From: Notamacropus eugenii
Taxonomy: Eukaryota; Chordata; Mammalia; Diprotodontia; Macropodidae
Reading direction: 5' to 3'
DNA: 64,000 bases
Assembly: GCF_028372415.1 (NCBI RefSeq)
Contig: NC_092879.1
Location: forward strand, 65,363,651 to 65,427,650
Part shown: positions 20,090 to 30,840 of the stretch, in pieces
Layout of the letters: every line of letters starts with the position of its first letter
Position numbering within the stretch: the first letter of the stretch is position 1
The notes under the pieces: generated by a model
What the model saw: only the letters and a program-made list of their open reading frames with translations
What the model was told of the DNA's origin: nothing
The model's database searches: none
Made by a program: the position numbers and the translations under genes

Positions 20090-21436
20090 TTTTTTTAAGT
20101 ATAAAAGCTAGAGATTTATTGTAATTTTCTCGATAATAAATTATCCAATTGGCTATGATGCTTTCCCACAACTGAACACCACCTTTCCCATTGACTAGTA
20201 CCGAAGTTGGCACTTAACCAGATTGAGGAACAAGGCAGAAAGAGCAGACGTGAATATCATGGGAACTCAACTTACACTCCTTGTGCCTGTGTACTGCACA
20301 TTATTCTTGCCAAGGAACAGTGTCTGAACAGATTAGGGGGGCAATATGGCCTCCACAACCATGTCTGAGGCACGCAGTTACAGAAGTAACAGAACTGAAA
20401 TTCAGTATTTCCCTTGAAATATCAGTCTGCGCTCATGTTACTTGAACACCTTTCAGTTTTTTAAAACTGTACACAAGGGAAACAAACTGACCTAAGTGAA
20501 TACTGGACCAGGCAATCAAATACATGGCTAAGTTCTAGGTCATCTTTGAATTGCTCCTAGAGGAATGTACCACCCAACAGTCTGAGAATTAGCCACATAG
20601 GATTTCTCTAGAAGAAAGGCTGTAGAAAGAGAAGCCCAACGGGCTTACTGCATAGTTGGAACAGTTCTTTATCTTTTCTCTGTAAATTTCTACATTACCC
20701 AATATCCATTTCAATTCATACAGATGTTTGGTTACCAGGTACAATCCTGGTCCAATTTGGAGGCAGTTTTCCTCCAAAATGTCTCCTCTCTGAGCTTCTG
20801 AAAAGCGGAATGCTCACCTATTCTTATAGGACTACCAAAACTCTTTGGAAACTAGTGGCTCAGAAATCATTTTTAATTCACTTATTACCTGTGCACAAGA
20901 GAAACAGCTGATAAACCCAAAAGAAAGTTTAATGTGCCCATGTTGGTTAAAAGTAATTGAAATCTCAGGACCCTTTCAGTGAAAGTAACATTTCTAATTA
21001 CCAATCACTGGGCATGTTAGAATCGCTATAGTAAAGCTCAAAAGCCTTGGGCAAGAGCGCTTTCTGCAAATAATACACCACTTCTTCAGTCTGCACAAAG
21101 ACTGCAAGGTAATTGACAGCTGCTCTGTGAATGTTGAGAAAATGTTACAATGTAGCTTTCTGTACAATGAAATGTACACTTAAGGGCTAATCAGGATCAG
21201 CATTTTGACTATACTTTAAATGAAGTTCCCTAAACAGCACTTCTGCTGAGAGATGTGTATCCAAGTTGCCTTAAGATTCTACATAACTAGAGAAGAATCT
21301 GCTTTCATATTTAATTGTTCTCTGTCCTTTTTTGTTACAAGGGTCCCGCTTAGATGATTCTCTTGCAATGGACAGCTTCAGATGTGCATACTCTATGGTA
21401 TACCAGAGGGGCACAAATGTTCAGTAAGTGTATGAA
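20090..21436 (-). pseudogene. Reverse-oriented processed copy of an unidentified transcript end
   Basis: Read on the minus strand, this AT-rich stretch ends AATAAATCTCTAGCTTTTA, then TACTTAAAAAAA, exactly like a polyadenylated 3' UTR inserted into flank sequence. A frame ending LPKAFELYYSDSNMPSDW then TAA (stop at 20,998-21,000) could be the last part of the parent's coding region; a stop lies about 45 codons upstream in that frame. I do not recognise the parent gene. The sequence differs from everything else here except 60,133-61,480 and a scrap at 34,347. The right edge does not resume where the left flank broke off but about 500 bp earlier in the flank, so the insertion came with, or was followed by, a local duplication. 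Confidence 0.45.
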
Positions 21437-22470
21437 TAACACATCACACCCCTATGGGGTGGTGAGGGCATGCCAGTGAACCAGGACCGCGGTCCTTTGC
21501 AACAGCAAAGAGGTCACCAGGGACCACAAAAGGTCATGCGGGAGGGAGTCTGCTGGCCAAGCTGTTAGCCTGGCCAGGCACTACCCTCTATCACCACTGG
21601 CTCAGCTCTGCCAGCCTTCATAAATGGCTTTTAAATGGCAGGGAAATTTTTAAACATTAATTGTTTTAAAAAAGAGAGAGGAAAAAAATGACTCAAGGGT
21701 GTGCTTGGGGGAGGGAAGCCCCCAAATGCCCTGTGGAAACAGCATCACAGTCCTAGGATCACAGGTGTGGAGCTGGGAAGGGACAGCACAGGCCATTAAA
21801 CTCCTCACAGGAGAAAATGCAGGCACAGAGGTTAAATGACTTGCCCAGGGTGACACAGCTACTAAGGGAGGCCCAATTCACACCCAGGTCCCCTGGTTCC
21901 ACAAGTCCAGAATTTTGTCCACTGCACTGTGATGATATATAATGATTTTTAATAAAGCAAACTTTCCTGTAGGAGGTATATCCAACAACTTTTAAACTTT
22001 GTTGTTTTGCTAAGGCCTACCAGATCCCATTGAGAAAAACCTGAAAGATGGTTCAGAATCTCCCAAGCTTCTTTGGATGGGATTTAATCTGAATTCCAGG
22101 CAAAGGACTCAGAGAGCCATGAGCAAGAGGAGCTGATTATGGGAGAGGGATGTCTACCTGAGACAGATTTCTGTGTCTGGGCTGGAAGTTGGGGAAAAGA
22201 TTGGGAAAGGAATCACACAAATGGTAGCGCCTGGGCCAGAAAGGCTTGGCTGGGTCAAGTCAAGGCTTGAAGGAAGAAGGAAGCTTTCAGGGAATATTGG
22301 TCAAAAACCAAGGGCAGGCACAGGATGGCAGGAAGAACAAAGAACTGCGCAGTAAGGCAGAAGCACATAATCCCTGAAGGAGACGAGTGGGGCTTTAGGC
22401 TGGAAAGATAGTATAAAGGCAGGCTACAGAGGCCACAAAAGCAAAGCTAAGCATTTCTATCCTGTGCTGC
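21437..22470. repeat. Second copy of the gene-unit upstream flank, with MIR-type SINE
   Basis: It starts at 'aacacatcacacccctatgg', matching 8,045, and repeats the flank already present at 19,670-20,075, including a second MIR-type SINE at 21,757-21,935. The TATA-like box has decayed to 'ttcataaatgg' (about 21,618). No gene seen. Confidence 0.7.
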
Positions 22471-23160
22471 AGGTTCTAGGGAGGCACCCCAGAAATCTAT
22501 CCACACATGGCCAGTCAGCCAGATCAAGTGTATACATGGAAAGCAGCAGAGGGGCCTGAATGACCTGAAATCCAGACCCAGGCAAACAGAAGAGGAATCT
22601 TCAACACAAAACGATAAGAGGGAAGTGATGTTTCACAGCAGGGGGTCCTACCCTAGGGCCCAGCAGCAACCTGCTGTAGTGATCCATGCACAATGACTGG
22701 CCAACAGACAGCCCCTGGTCTAAGAGGGACGTGACTACTAGGTCAGAATCCCCCAAATAACCTCCTCAGCTAAACAGAGAAGAATGTTCAAAAGCAAACC
22801 CAACCCAGGAACAAAGTGGTTAAAAAAATACGTCCAGAGAGTCTTTGGATGCAGGGCCACTGATCCTATGTCAGGGCCTATAGGTGAACCACCACGGAAG
22901 CGTTCTGCTCAACTATACATAAGTAGTGAGCCTGATTGCCTAGTAAGGGGGACACAGGAAACATCCAAGGTGCCAGCAGCCACAACAGGATGTCCTCCAA
23001 GGGGCTCTGGTGAGGGAACCCCAGAGAAATTGATCTGGGCACATGGTGGTTACTCAGAAAAGTCACCTGGGTTAGAGGGGGCATCTGTGGAATGGCCAGT
23101 TCCCTGCTAAGTATACCTTGGAACAAAAGGCGATGAATCTAAAGTTAGAGTTAGTCCATA
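22471..23160. repeat. R1 fragment, about half a unit
   Basis: It carries 'cctgaaatccagacccaggc', 'gatgcagggccactgatcc' and 'gtcctccaaggggctctgg'. It joins R2 abruptly near 23,155. Confidence 0.7.
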
Positions 23161-23640
23161 CAGCACAAAGGTTAACTTGCCCAGGGTAAGAGTTCTTCAT
23201 AGCCTGACTGTCACTTGCTTTCTATTTCTGTCATCCTTGATTCTCTGTGTCTCAGGCAACATCTGAGGACATATCCAGTTACGTTTCACACTCAGACTTC
23301 TGAACACGGAGCGCATCACAGGTTATTCACATATATGTACCCATCAACACTTGGGCAAAGTTTGGGCAGCCAAGGTCAGATCCATCCCCAAGCTGGTGCA
23401 GTAACAACTTCTCATGCCCAGGAGACTGGATATTTGTCACCCTGATCATTAAAATTAAACATTTCTGTGCAACTGAGAGTGCTGAATTTCATTAGGAATC
23501 ATTTCTAAAGAGGTAAGACTAGTGATAAGAACTCGAAAGAATTTCACAGTAAATAAACTAAGGAAAACTCTGAGTACTACACCTGCGTCTCCCCACCACC
23601 ACCAAACAAGCTCTGTGAAATCCAGTCCCTCACAGTGGGG
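23161..23640. repeat. R2 fragment, copy c
   Basis: It begins 'tacagcacaaaggttaactt' and stops after 'aagctctgtgaaat', where it jumps to R1-type sequence. The 3' part containing the 85-codon frame is missing. Confidence 0.65.
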
Positions 23641-23940
23641 ATGGGAGTCAAGATGAGCTGCAGCAGGCGCACCACAAATCTCTGTAGACTGTGTGTTGGC
23701 TCCAGACAGTTCCAGTGTAGACATGGAATGCATCAAAGCAGCCAGAATGGAATGAAATCCAGACCTAGGGGAAGAGAAGAGGAATCTGCCACACAAAAGG
23801 CTGAGGAAATTCATGCTTCACAGCAGGGGTTCCCAACCTGAGGTTCCAACACCAACCCAGTAAAGTGATCCTTGAACAAAGACTGTAGAGGAGACAACCT
23901 GTGACTCAAGAAGCACCCGAGTACTTGGCCAGATTCCCCC
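23641..23940. repeat. R1 fragment
   Basis: It carries 'aatgaaatccagacctaggg' and 'gcacccgagtacttggcca', cut off directly at the CA run that leads into NAPG-like copy 3. Confidence 0.65.
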
Positions 23941-23943
23941 CCC

Positions 23944-23958
23944 CACACACACACACAC
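23944..23958. repeat. Short (CA)n 3' of copy 3
   Basis: Seven to eight CA units after a C run. It holds the same position relative to the gene as the longer runs at 6,394, 32,477 and 48,425. Confidence 0.85.
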
Positions 23959-24021
23959 CCCCCAAAGACAGGTATAACAGAACTTTTTTCGTATTTGATT
24001 AGCTTTAATTATATCATTGTT

Positions 24022-24543
24022 CTAGGAAGGATAGGTTAACAGATGGTACATTCCATGTAGAGAGAGAACACGTTCCTCTTCCTCCTCCTTTTCCTGCAAT
24101 TTCTGCTCCCCCTCCTTAGTGTCCTCCTCCACCTTCTCCATCTTCTTCTCCTCGCCCTCCACCTTCTTTGTTATTGGGGCTGTTTTCTTGTGGCTGTCAG
24201 ACATGGGCATGCATGTAGATGGAGGTGGCAAAACCCTGGTCCTCATGTTCTTGAGGTCAGGTACCTTCAGCATCACGGTCATCTTCTCATACTCCTTGTC
24301 AAGATGTTTGAAGACAGAAGAACCGCAGACCTCATCCACTCCGTCTTGGTTCTGAACTTCATAGAAATTCAGCAAAGTTACCATCGCCACATATTGGCTC
24401 CTGCTTTGGAAACTGGGAAAGTAGATACAGCTGTCTCCCAGGCAGTTGTAGGCAGCAGAGAAATCCAGGTCACACAGATGGGCTAGACATTGTGCTAGGG
24501 CTCTCTGGTGGCACATGGAGATGCTCTCTACCTCCACATACAA
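24022..24543 (-). pseudogene. NAPG: gamma-SNAP-like fragment, copy 3 (C-terminal half)
   Basis: Only the C-terminal part survives, from LYVEVES (residue 183 of copy 1) through YEVQNQDGVDEVC and the acidic tail (KVEGEEKKMEKVEEDTKEG). At 24,543-24,545 family similarity ends sharply and the neighbouring sequence is that seen at the edge of the minisatellite at 2,765 and 44,810. The fused frame stays open to an ATG at 24,567, so a 181-residue product is formally possible. The last residues are out of register with copies 1, 4 and 6, so the terminal Cys is lost. No AATAAA; an ATTAAA lies at 24,004-24,009. Confidence 0.85.
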
Positions 24544-24544
24544 G

Positions 24545-25370
24545 GGTCTCCATTCCCCCCATGCCACCTTGCTGCCTGTTGTATAAGGGGAAGACAGCAG
24601 GCACTTATTCTACCACCTCAGCTGGTCCTCACAACAACCCTGGGAGGTGCATTCATTATCTCCAATTTGCAGATGGTGAACTTGAGGAAGTTTTTTAAAA
24701 ATGATCTGACTAGGGTCACAGAGCTATGAATTATCTGAGACAGAACCTGAACTCAAATCTTCTTGATCCCAGGGCTGGCTCTCTATCTACTGTGTCTGCT
24801 GCCTAAAGCCAATATGTCCACGTAGAGGTACATGCAAGAGACATACAAGGTAGTTGGGAGGTGGCTTTGGAAGGGGAGGTTCTAGTGGCCAGGAAACTGG
24901 CCAGGGCCCCTTACAGAATGAGATGCTTGAATTGTTCCTGAGAGAACCCAGGAATGCTGAGAAGTAAAGGAGGAACAGGAAAGCACTTTGGGGCCTGGTG
25001 GGGTACAGTTGGTGTAAAGATAGGGATGGGAGATGATTTGAATTGAGAAGCTCCTTGCACTGGTTTAATCCAGGTGAATCCATGATGTTTTGGACCAAGA
25101 CAGCCAAGATGTATTGGAAAGGTAGTCTGGGTTTCTGCAGCAGTCTCTTCTGCCTCCTCCAAATTGGGCACTCCACCTGTCTATCTAGGACTGAGTGCTG
25201 AGGGAACTGGAGATTCAGAAGAGGTCTCATGGAAAGTGAGCTTTTTCTTCCTGCTTAGTGATTTACCTGACTGAAGGAAGCTTCTGCATCCTGACTAAAG
25301 CCACAGATGATTTTCCCGCAGACAAAGGAATAGGTCTGCCTTTGGGATTGGAAAGGCATCTCTAGTCTTA
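24545..25370. repeat. Second copy of the 2,765-3,570 block, with SINE
   Basis: It begins 'gtctccattccccccatgcc' and continues with the reverse MIR-type SINE (about 24,590-24,800) and the first third of block U1. Then, near 25,370, it jumps ('cttactcctctccaacttg') into the 3' flank of NAPG-like copy 4. The 141-codon minus-strand frame of 3,018 is mirrored here (24,787-25,230) but differs in length. Confidence 0.7.
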
Positions 25371-25379
25371 CTCCTCTCC

Positions 25380-25620
25380 AACTTGATTTCACTTCTTGAT
25401 TGTATTTGGAATTGAAAGACCCAGAGGACCCATCATGCCTGTCCCTGTTCCCTGTGGCCTGTCCCCGTTCCCTGTGGCCTGTCCCCGTTCCCTGTGACCT
25501 GTCCCCAGTGTGTTCCTGAGCAAGTTAACTTCTTTGGGGCCCAGAACTACCTCTTATGTAAAATGAGGGGATTAGACTGGGTGGACCTATTCAAGTCCCA
25601 TCCAGGTTGACAACTGATCC
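25380..25620 (+). repeat. MIR/CORE-type SINE downstream of copy 4
   Basis: Contains 'cctgagcaagttaacttctt' and 'cttatgtaaaatgagggg'. Inside it, 25,441-25,506 is a local triplication of a 20-bp unit (gtccccgttccctgtggcct). Confidence 0.65.
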
Positions 25621-26146
25621 TGTTCCTTATCCTACACCTTAGCCTCAAGCTCAAACTGATTGAAAGAAGTTCATTTCAGTTTTCCAGGGAAAAGGCTAAT
25701 TCATTTGCAGACTTCAAGGTCTGGGCACTAGGTCTTAGAATGGTAAGCACAGGGGAGGCATGAACAAAATCTAAGAATTTTTAGGTGTTCTATAATCTGA
25801 CCCTGAGGAGTTTTGGCAGTTAAAAAGTCTATAAGTATAAGAAGTAGTTCTTGATGATCATTGGGAAAGGTTGGGGGGGGTGGTCTGGCAAAGCAGAGAG
25901 TAACCTCGTTGATAATTTTCTCCTGGAACCCATGCCCTGAGCCAGGAATTACCAGTCAGTAAAGGGAAAATATTTCACCTTGGAAGGAATGTGTATCTAC
26001 TCTGGGAGGATGGCCCAGAGGGGTCATTGGGAAGGGGGAGGAATGCAAAGGCCTCCATTCAAGTTTGAAAAAAAAGGGTGAGAAAAGGTATGATGGGAGA
26101 AAGCACACCCACACACACACAGATACAAGACTGGTATAACAGAACG
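25621..26146. other. 3' flank of copy 4, no gene seen
   Basis: Shared 3' flank of the gene unit ('aaaggctaattcatttgcag', 'gggaaaatatttcacc'). It has a short CA run at 26,110-26,120. AATAAA on the minus strand lies at 26,147-26,152. Confidence 0.6.
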
Positions 26147-26200
26147 TTTATTTTTTTAACTAATTAGCTTTAATTATATCATTGTTCTGGGAAGCAGAGG

Positions 26201-27259
26201 TTAGCAGATGGTACATTCCATGGAGAGAGAGATCCTAACTTCCTCTTCCTTCTCCTTCTCTTCCAATTTCTCCTCCTCCTCCTTAATGTCCTCCTCCGGG
26301 TTCTCCACCATCTTCTCCTTCCCCCCGTCCTCCTTCTTTGTTGCTGAGGCTGCTTGCTTTTCGATGTTGGAAGGGGACATGCATGTGGATGAAGGTGGCA
26401 AAAGACTGGTCTTCAGGTTCTCGACGCCAGGTACCTTCAGGAATGGGGTCATCTTCCTGTATTCCTTGTCCAGGTGTTTGAAGACAAGAAACCTGCAGAC
26501 CCAGTTCACTCCTTCTTGGTCCTTGTCTTCGTAGCAATTCAGCAAAGTTACCATCGCCATGAACTCAGCAGTGCTTGTGAAATTGGGAAAATATATACAG
26601 CAATCTTCCAGGCAGGTGGAGGCAGCAGCGAAATCCAGGTCACACAGGTGGGCTAGGCACTGCGCCAGGGCTCTCCAGTGGCACACAGGGAAGCCCTCCG
26701 CCTTCACATACAAGCGCTTCTCCTGGCCGAGGGAGATAGCAGCGTCCCCGTAGCGCTTGTGCCTCACCAGCACCTTGGAGGCTCAGCCAGTGAAGTCCAG
26801 GGCCTTCAGGAAGCAGGATTCCTCCTCAAATACCTGGGATGCCCTCTGGTAGAGGCACACCACCTGGTGAGGGATCTGGCTCTCCAGTAGCTCACTGAAG
26901 CTCCTCAAGATCCAGGCTGCGATGTTTGCCTCTCCACACTGCAGGTAGCAGGAGACAGCCTGTTTCAGAGCCTGGGCCATCTCCTGCAGGTGGTTGGACG
27001 TGCTCAGGTACAGGCCAGCTTGCTCATAGGCCATTGCCGCACAGAGGGGCGCTCTGTTTTTCTCATGGGACTCAGCTTCCTTGAGGAAGGCTTCTGCAGC
27101 CTCCTCCAGCCTCTTGGCCCTGGGGAAGGCTAAGGTGGCCTGCTTATACTTGCTGGCAGCCTTCCCGTAGTTGGGCTTCCTTCTCCACAGCCCAAAGCAC
27201 ATGTATCGGGTGGCCTGGGCCATATGCCCCAAGGCCTCCCTGGTTTCTTGTTCTTCCAT
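26201..27259 (-). pseudogene. NAPG: gamma-SNAP-like, copy 4 (one internal stop, otherwise whole)
   Basis: The frame runs from MEEQETREALGHMAQAT to a C terminus ending MECTIC, with the long acidic tail, the same plan as copies 1 and 6. It has a single in-frame TGA at 26,783-26,785 (codon 159), where the other copies read CGA for the Arg of GRASK. This is a C-to-T change at a CpG, the commonest mutation type. The 158 residues before it cover the N-terminal half of the TPR-like body; the 193 after it are open and well conserved. Unusual residues before the stop (WRRKPNY, KYKQATLAFP) suggest relaxed constraint. It is probably a recent pseudogene, or expressed only as a half protein. Confidence 0.85.
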
Positions 27260-27906
27260 GTCCCGCGGCTGCCAGCTGCAGGGGAGGAGGACCTGGGCCA
27301 ACAGGGAACTGCCTGGAGAGAGAGAGAGGGAAAGCCACAGCTCACCCCAGCAACAGAACCCAACAGAGTGAGGAGATGAGCATTGTGGGGGGGGGAGGGG
27401 TTCAAATGGAACCACCCATTGATTGCATAAGCATCCCGACAGAGGTCCCTGGAGTCAGAGCCATAGTGGAAGTGGGGCTGGGGATATAGGGACTTCTGGG
27501 TCCTTGCAGAGCAAGAAGGACATCTCGCAAGCAATCTATCCAGGCAAGGAGGTGGCCAAACCAACAAGGAGGGAGTCTGGACAGCATTCAGCACTGGGTA
27601 GCCAAAGACCTGGGCCAGACTGGGGCCACAGAGAAGGGCCAATGGAGAGGCAGAGGGGAACACAGGGTGGGGGAGGGAAGGAAGGGGATCATTCCCAGGG
27701 AGAGCCACAGGGCTCAGGCCTGGTAACTAACACATCACACCCCTCTGGGACGCTGAGAACGTGCCAAAGAAATGGAGGGGAGGGGATCCTTTGGAAGAGC
27801 AAAGAGGTTGCTGGGAACCACAAAGGACCCCGGGAGAGCGCAGGTGCTGGGCAAACTTTTAGCCAGGCCCAGGGTTACCATCCATCACTCGATTCATCTC
27901 TGCAGT

Positions 27907-27913
27907 CTTTATA
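27907..27913 (-). promoter_or_regulatory. TATA-like box upstream of copy 4
   Basis: The minus strand reads ACTTATAAAGACTGCAGAG, 648 bp above the ATG, the same as in copies 1 and 6. Confidence 0.35.
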
Positions 27914-28055
27914 AGTGGATTTTAAATTTCAGGGGAATTTTTTAATCCTAATTGCTGAAAGAAAAGAGAGACAAAAAGAAAACACAATTCAAAGGTGTGC
28001 TTTATTGGGGAGGGAAACCCGGACATTTCCTATGGAAACAACGTCACAGTCATAG

Positions 28056-28240
28056 GATCACAGGTGTGAAGTCAGGATGGGACATCACAGTCCATGAAAT
28101 TCAACGAAGGAGGAAACAGAGGCACAGAGGTTACATGACTTGCCCAGTGAGATACAGCTACTAAGGGAGGCTCAATTCAAACCCAGGTCCTCTGACTTCC
28201 AAGTCCCGAACTTGGCCCACTACAGGATACTGCCTATGAT
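28056..28240 (-). repeat. MIR-type SINE upstream of copy 4
   Basis: It runs from 'ggatcacaggtgtgaagtca' to 'cactacaggatactgcct'. The unit flank continues to about 28,570 without a gene. Confidence 0.7.
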
Positions 28241-28570
28241 GATATATAATGATGTTGAATAAAAGAAACTTTTCTGTAGGAGGTTTATCCAATAACTTTC
28301 AAACTTCTATTTGGTTTGGACCTACCAGATCCCATTGAGAAAAACCCGAAAGATGGTTCACAATCTGCAAAGCGTCTTTGTCTGGGATCTAAGCTGAGTT
28401 CCAGGGAAAGGACTCAGAGAGCCATGAGCAGGAGGAACTGATTATTGGAGAGAGAGTGTCTAACTGAGTCAGATTTTTGTTTGGGGGCTGGAAGGTGGGG
28501 AAAGATTGGGAAAGGTAAGTGGTCAATGCAAGTGGTAGCAACTTGGCCAGAAAGGCTCAGCTGGGTCAGC

Positions 28571-28736
28571 CCAGGGCACTGGTGCTGTGCCCCTGCCTCG
28601 AGAGGGAACACACACTAAGGGTCATGCTGAAAGGATCACAAGCAAAGGGCCTCAGTGCCCTGAGAGGGAAAATACAGAAACCATCCAAGGTGCAAGCAAC
28701 CATAGCTAGAGCTCTACCAAGAGCTTCTAGGAAGGG
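28571..28736. repeat. R1 fragment leading into the minisatellite
   Basis: The stretch 'cctcagtgccctgagaggg' to 'aagagcttctagg' parallels 2,450-2,530, so the same R1-minisatellite junction is present at all three minisatellite loci. Confidence 0.6.
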
Positions 28737-29552
28737 ACAGATGGGGACACACAAACAGACAGACGGGGACACATACACAAACAGAGAGGGGACACACGGA
28801 CCGATGGAAACACAGGGACAGACAGAGTGGAACACAGCACAGATAGGAGACACAAAGACATATGGGGACACAGGGAGAGATGGGGAAACGTGAACAGACA
28901 GATGGGGCACAAGGACAGAGAGATGGGCATGCATGGACAGACAGAGGAGGATGCAAAGATTGGTGGGGAAACATGGACAGACAGGTGGGGGATACACCAA
29001 GAGAAAAGGAAACACGGACAGACACATGGGGACACAGAGACAGATGGGGACACAAGGATGGGCAGATGGGGACACACAGACAGATGAGGACAGACTGATT
29101 GGGGAACAAAGTTGGAGAAACAGTGACAAACAGATGGGGACACATTCACAGACTGATGGAGACACTTGGAAAAACAGATGGGGACACACAGACAAATGGG
29201 AACACAAGAAGAGATATGAGAGACATGGACAGATAGGGACACAGAGCTAGATGGGACACACGGAGAGACAAATGAGGACACAGAGACAGATGGAAACAAG
29301 CAGACAGACACTTGAGGGACACACAGACAGGCAGATGGGGATACAAAATCAAGACGTTGGGGACACACAGAGGGGAACACTGGGACAGAGAGGAGACACG
29401 GACAGATGGGGACTCAACAGATGAGGATGCACGGATAAGCAGATGGGGACACACAGAGAGATAGGAGATACACAGATGGATTGATGGGGACACCCAGAAA
29501 GAAGGGGACTCGTGGAACAGATGGGGACACACAGAAAGATACATAATGCTTG
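28737..29552. repeat. Minisatellite, longest copy (about 0.8 kb)
   Basis: Dozens of variants of 'acagatggggacacac' with unit lengths from about 16 to 20 bp and some longer composites. The long minus-strand frames here (up to 217 codons, 'SVCPHLSV' type) are by-products of the repeat: three overlapping frames are all open and similar in composition, the mark of a repeat rather than a gene. Confidence 0.9.
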
Positions 29553-29830
29553 AGGGAAAGCAAGAAGAGGACCAGAAGCTCCTGAAATGGGGACACCAGG
29601 ATAGAGAAAGAGAATCTCCCACAAAATTTCATACGTGACAACGTCCTTCACAGCAGGGGGACACACAATACACTCTTGGCCACATTCCCTTACAACCATC
29701 CACCAACAGTGTGCAAAACTTAGAAAGTGCAATGGAGGAAAAGCACAGCCAGTACGAGGCTCAAGCAGCCAAAAAGTGTGTCCCTGGTCAAGGAAGGGAA
29801 TGGACAGCCCCAATCCAGCCAGGATTCAAT
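29553..29830. repeat. R1 fragment
   Basis: 'gaagctcctgaaatgggga' to 'aatccagccaggattcaatc'. The same sequence recurs at 35,555-35,835, there joined to a 50-bp scrap of minisatellite. Confidence 0.65.
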
Positions 29831-30840
29831 CATTCACAGTAGGGAATCTGTAGGTGTGCTCTGGCAAACAAAACAGAAATCTATCCACAGACAGTGTGTA
29901 TGTCGAGCACAATTGCACAGAGTACATAGAAAGGACAGAGTCACCAATAGGGGCTGAAATGTAGGTCCAGGCAGAGAGGAGAGGAATCTTCCCCAAAGTC
30001 TCATCCCCATCTAGGTTCTTTACTACTCCTTCCAGACTTTCTGAGTGAAAATCTCAGTCCCTCTACAAAGACTGTGAACACAGAGCATATCACAGGTTAT
30101 TGACATACATGTACCTGTCAATCCTTAGGCAAAGACTGGAAAACCAAATTCAGACCCATCCCCAAGCCAGTGTAGCTACAAACCTAGGAGACTGGATCTT
30201 TGTCACCCTGATCATTCACATTAAGGATTTCTTTGGAAATGAGAGTGCAGAATTTCGTTAGGAATCATTTCTAAAGAGGCAGGCTAGTGATAAGAACTCA
30301 AAAGAATTTCACAAGAAATAATCTAAGGAAAACTCTGAGTACTCCTCCTGTGTCTTCCCCCCCACCATAAACAACCTGCATGAAAACTTGGGGCCATGCC
30401 ACATGATATCACTTTACAGCATGACCTGATTATACAGGGGTGTACCAGAGAATAGAAGACTACCAAGATGGTAAAACAGGTCCTTCTTCATTAGGTGAGC
30501 TGAGGCTGGCATAAGCATGACAGACTGGGTTTCTTCTGACTCGTGCTGCCTTCAAACCCAGAGTTCAGAGGCTTTTTGACGTCCTGACAGGGGTGGATGG
30601 CACTGGTGTACTCAGTGACGTTCATGAGCATGGCCTGGATTCTGATTCTAGGGGAATCTCTGAGGCCCAAGGTGGATAGCTACAGCTATCTCCAGGAAGT
30701 TCTGTGTCATGGGGACACTACTGTTGGGAGGATGGAGATGGAAAAGTCACCATTGGCCTTAGTGGGTTCCAGACTCCCCTGGTTCCTGCCCTGCTCCTGT
30801 TTCTGGAGGCCCTGAACAGTTCCACTGGAGGCATAGAAAG
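29831..30840. repeat. R2 block, copy d
   Basis: Closest to copies a (1-1,010) and e (35,831). The 85-codon frame seen elsewhere is shortened to 72 codons here (30,597-30,815). Confidence 0.7.

Larger units (their letters stand above)
11640..23960. repeat. Left copy of a recent segmental duplication
   Basis: This interval matches 51,690-64,000 almost base for base. The offset is 40,078 up to the CAG tract and 40,042-40,044 after it, the difference coming mostly from the shorter CAG run on the right. It includes NAPG-like copy 2, the candidate small gene, the reverse-oriented retrocopy and the R1/R2 blocks. Confidence 0.9.

Noticed and set aside
28737-29552. Possible CRISPR-like array
   Set aside because: There are no constant repeats with unique spacers; the units are direct, degenerate minisatellite copies in vertebrate DNA.
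28566-29813. Long minus-strand frames (up to 217 codons) rich in Ser, Val, Cys, Pro and His
   Set aside because: They run through the minisatellite, overlap in three frames at once and have the same composition in each, which is what a tandem repeat gives.
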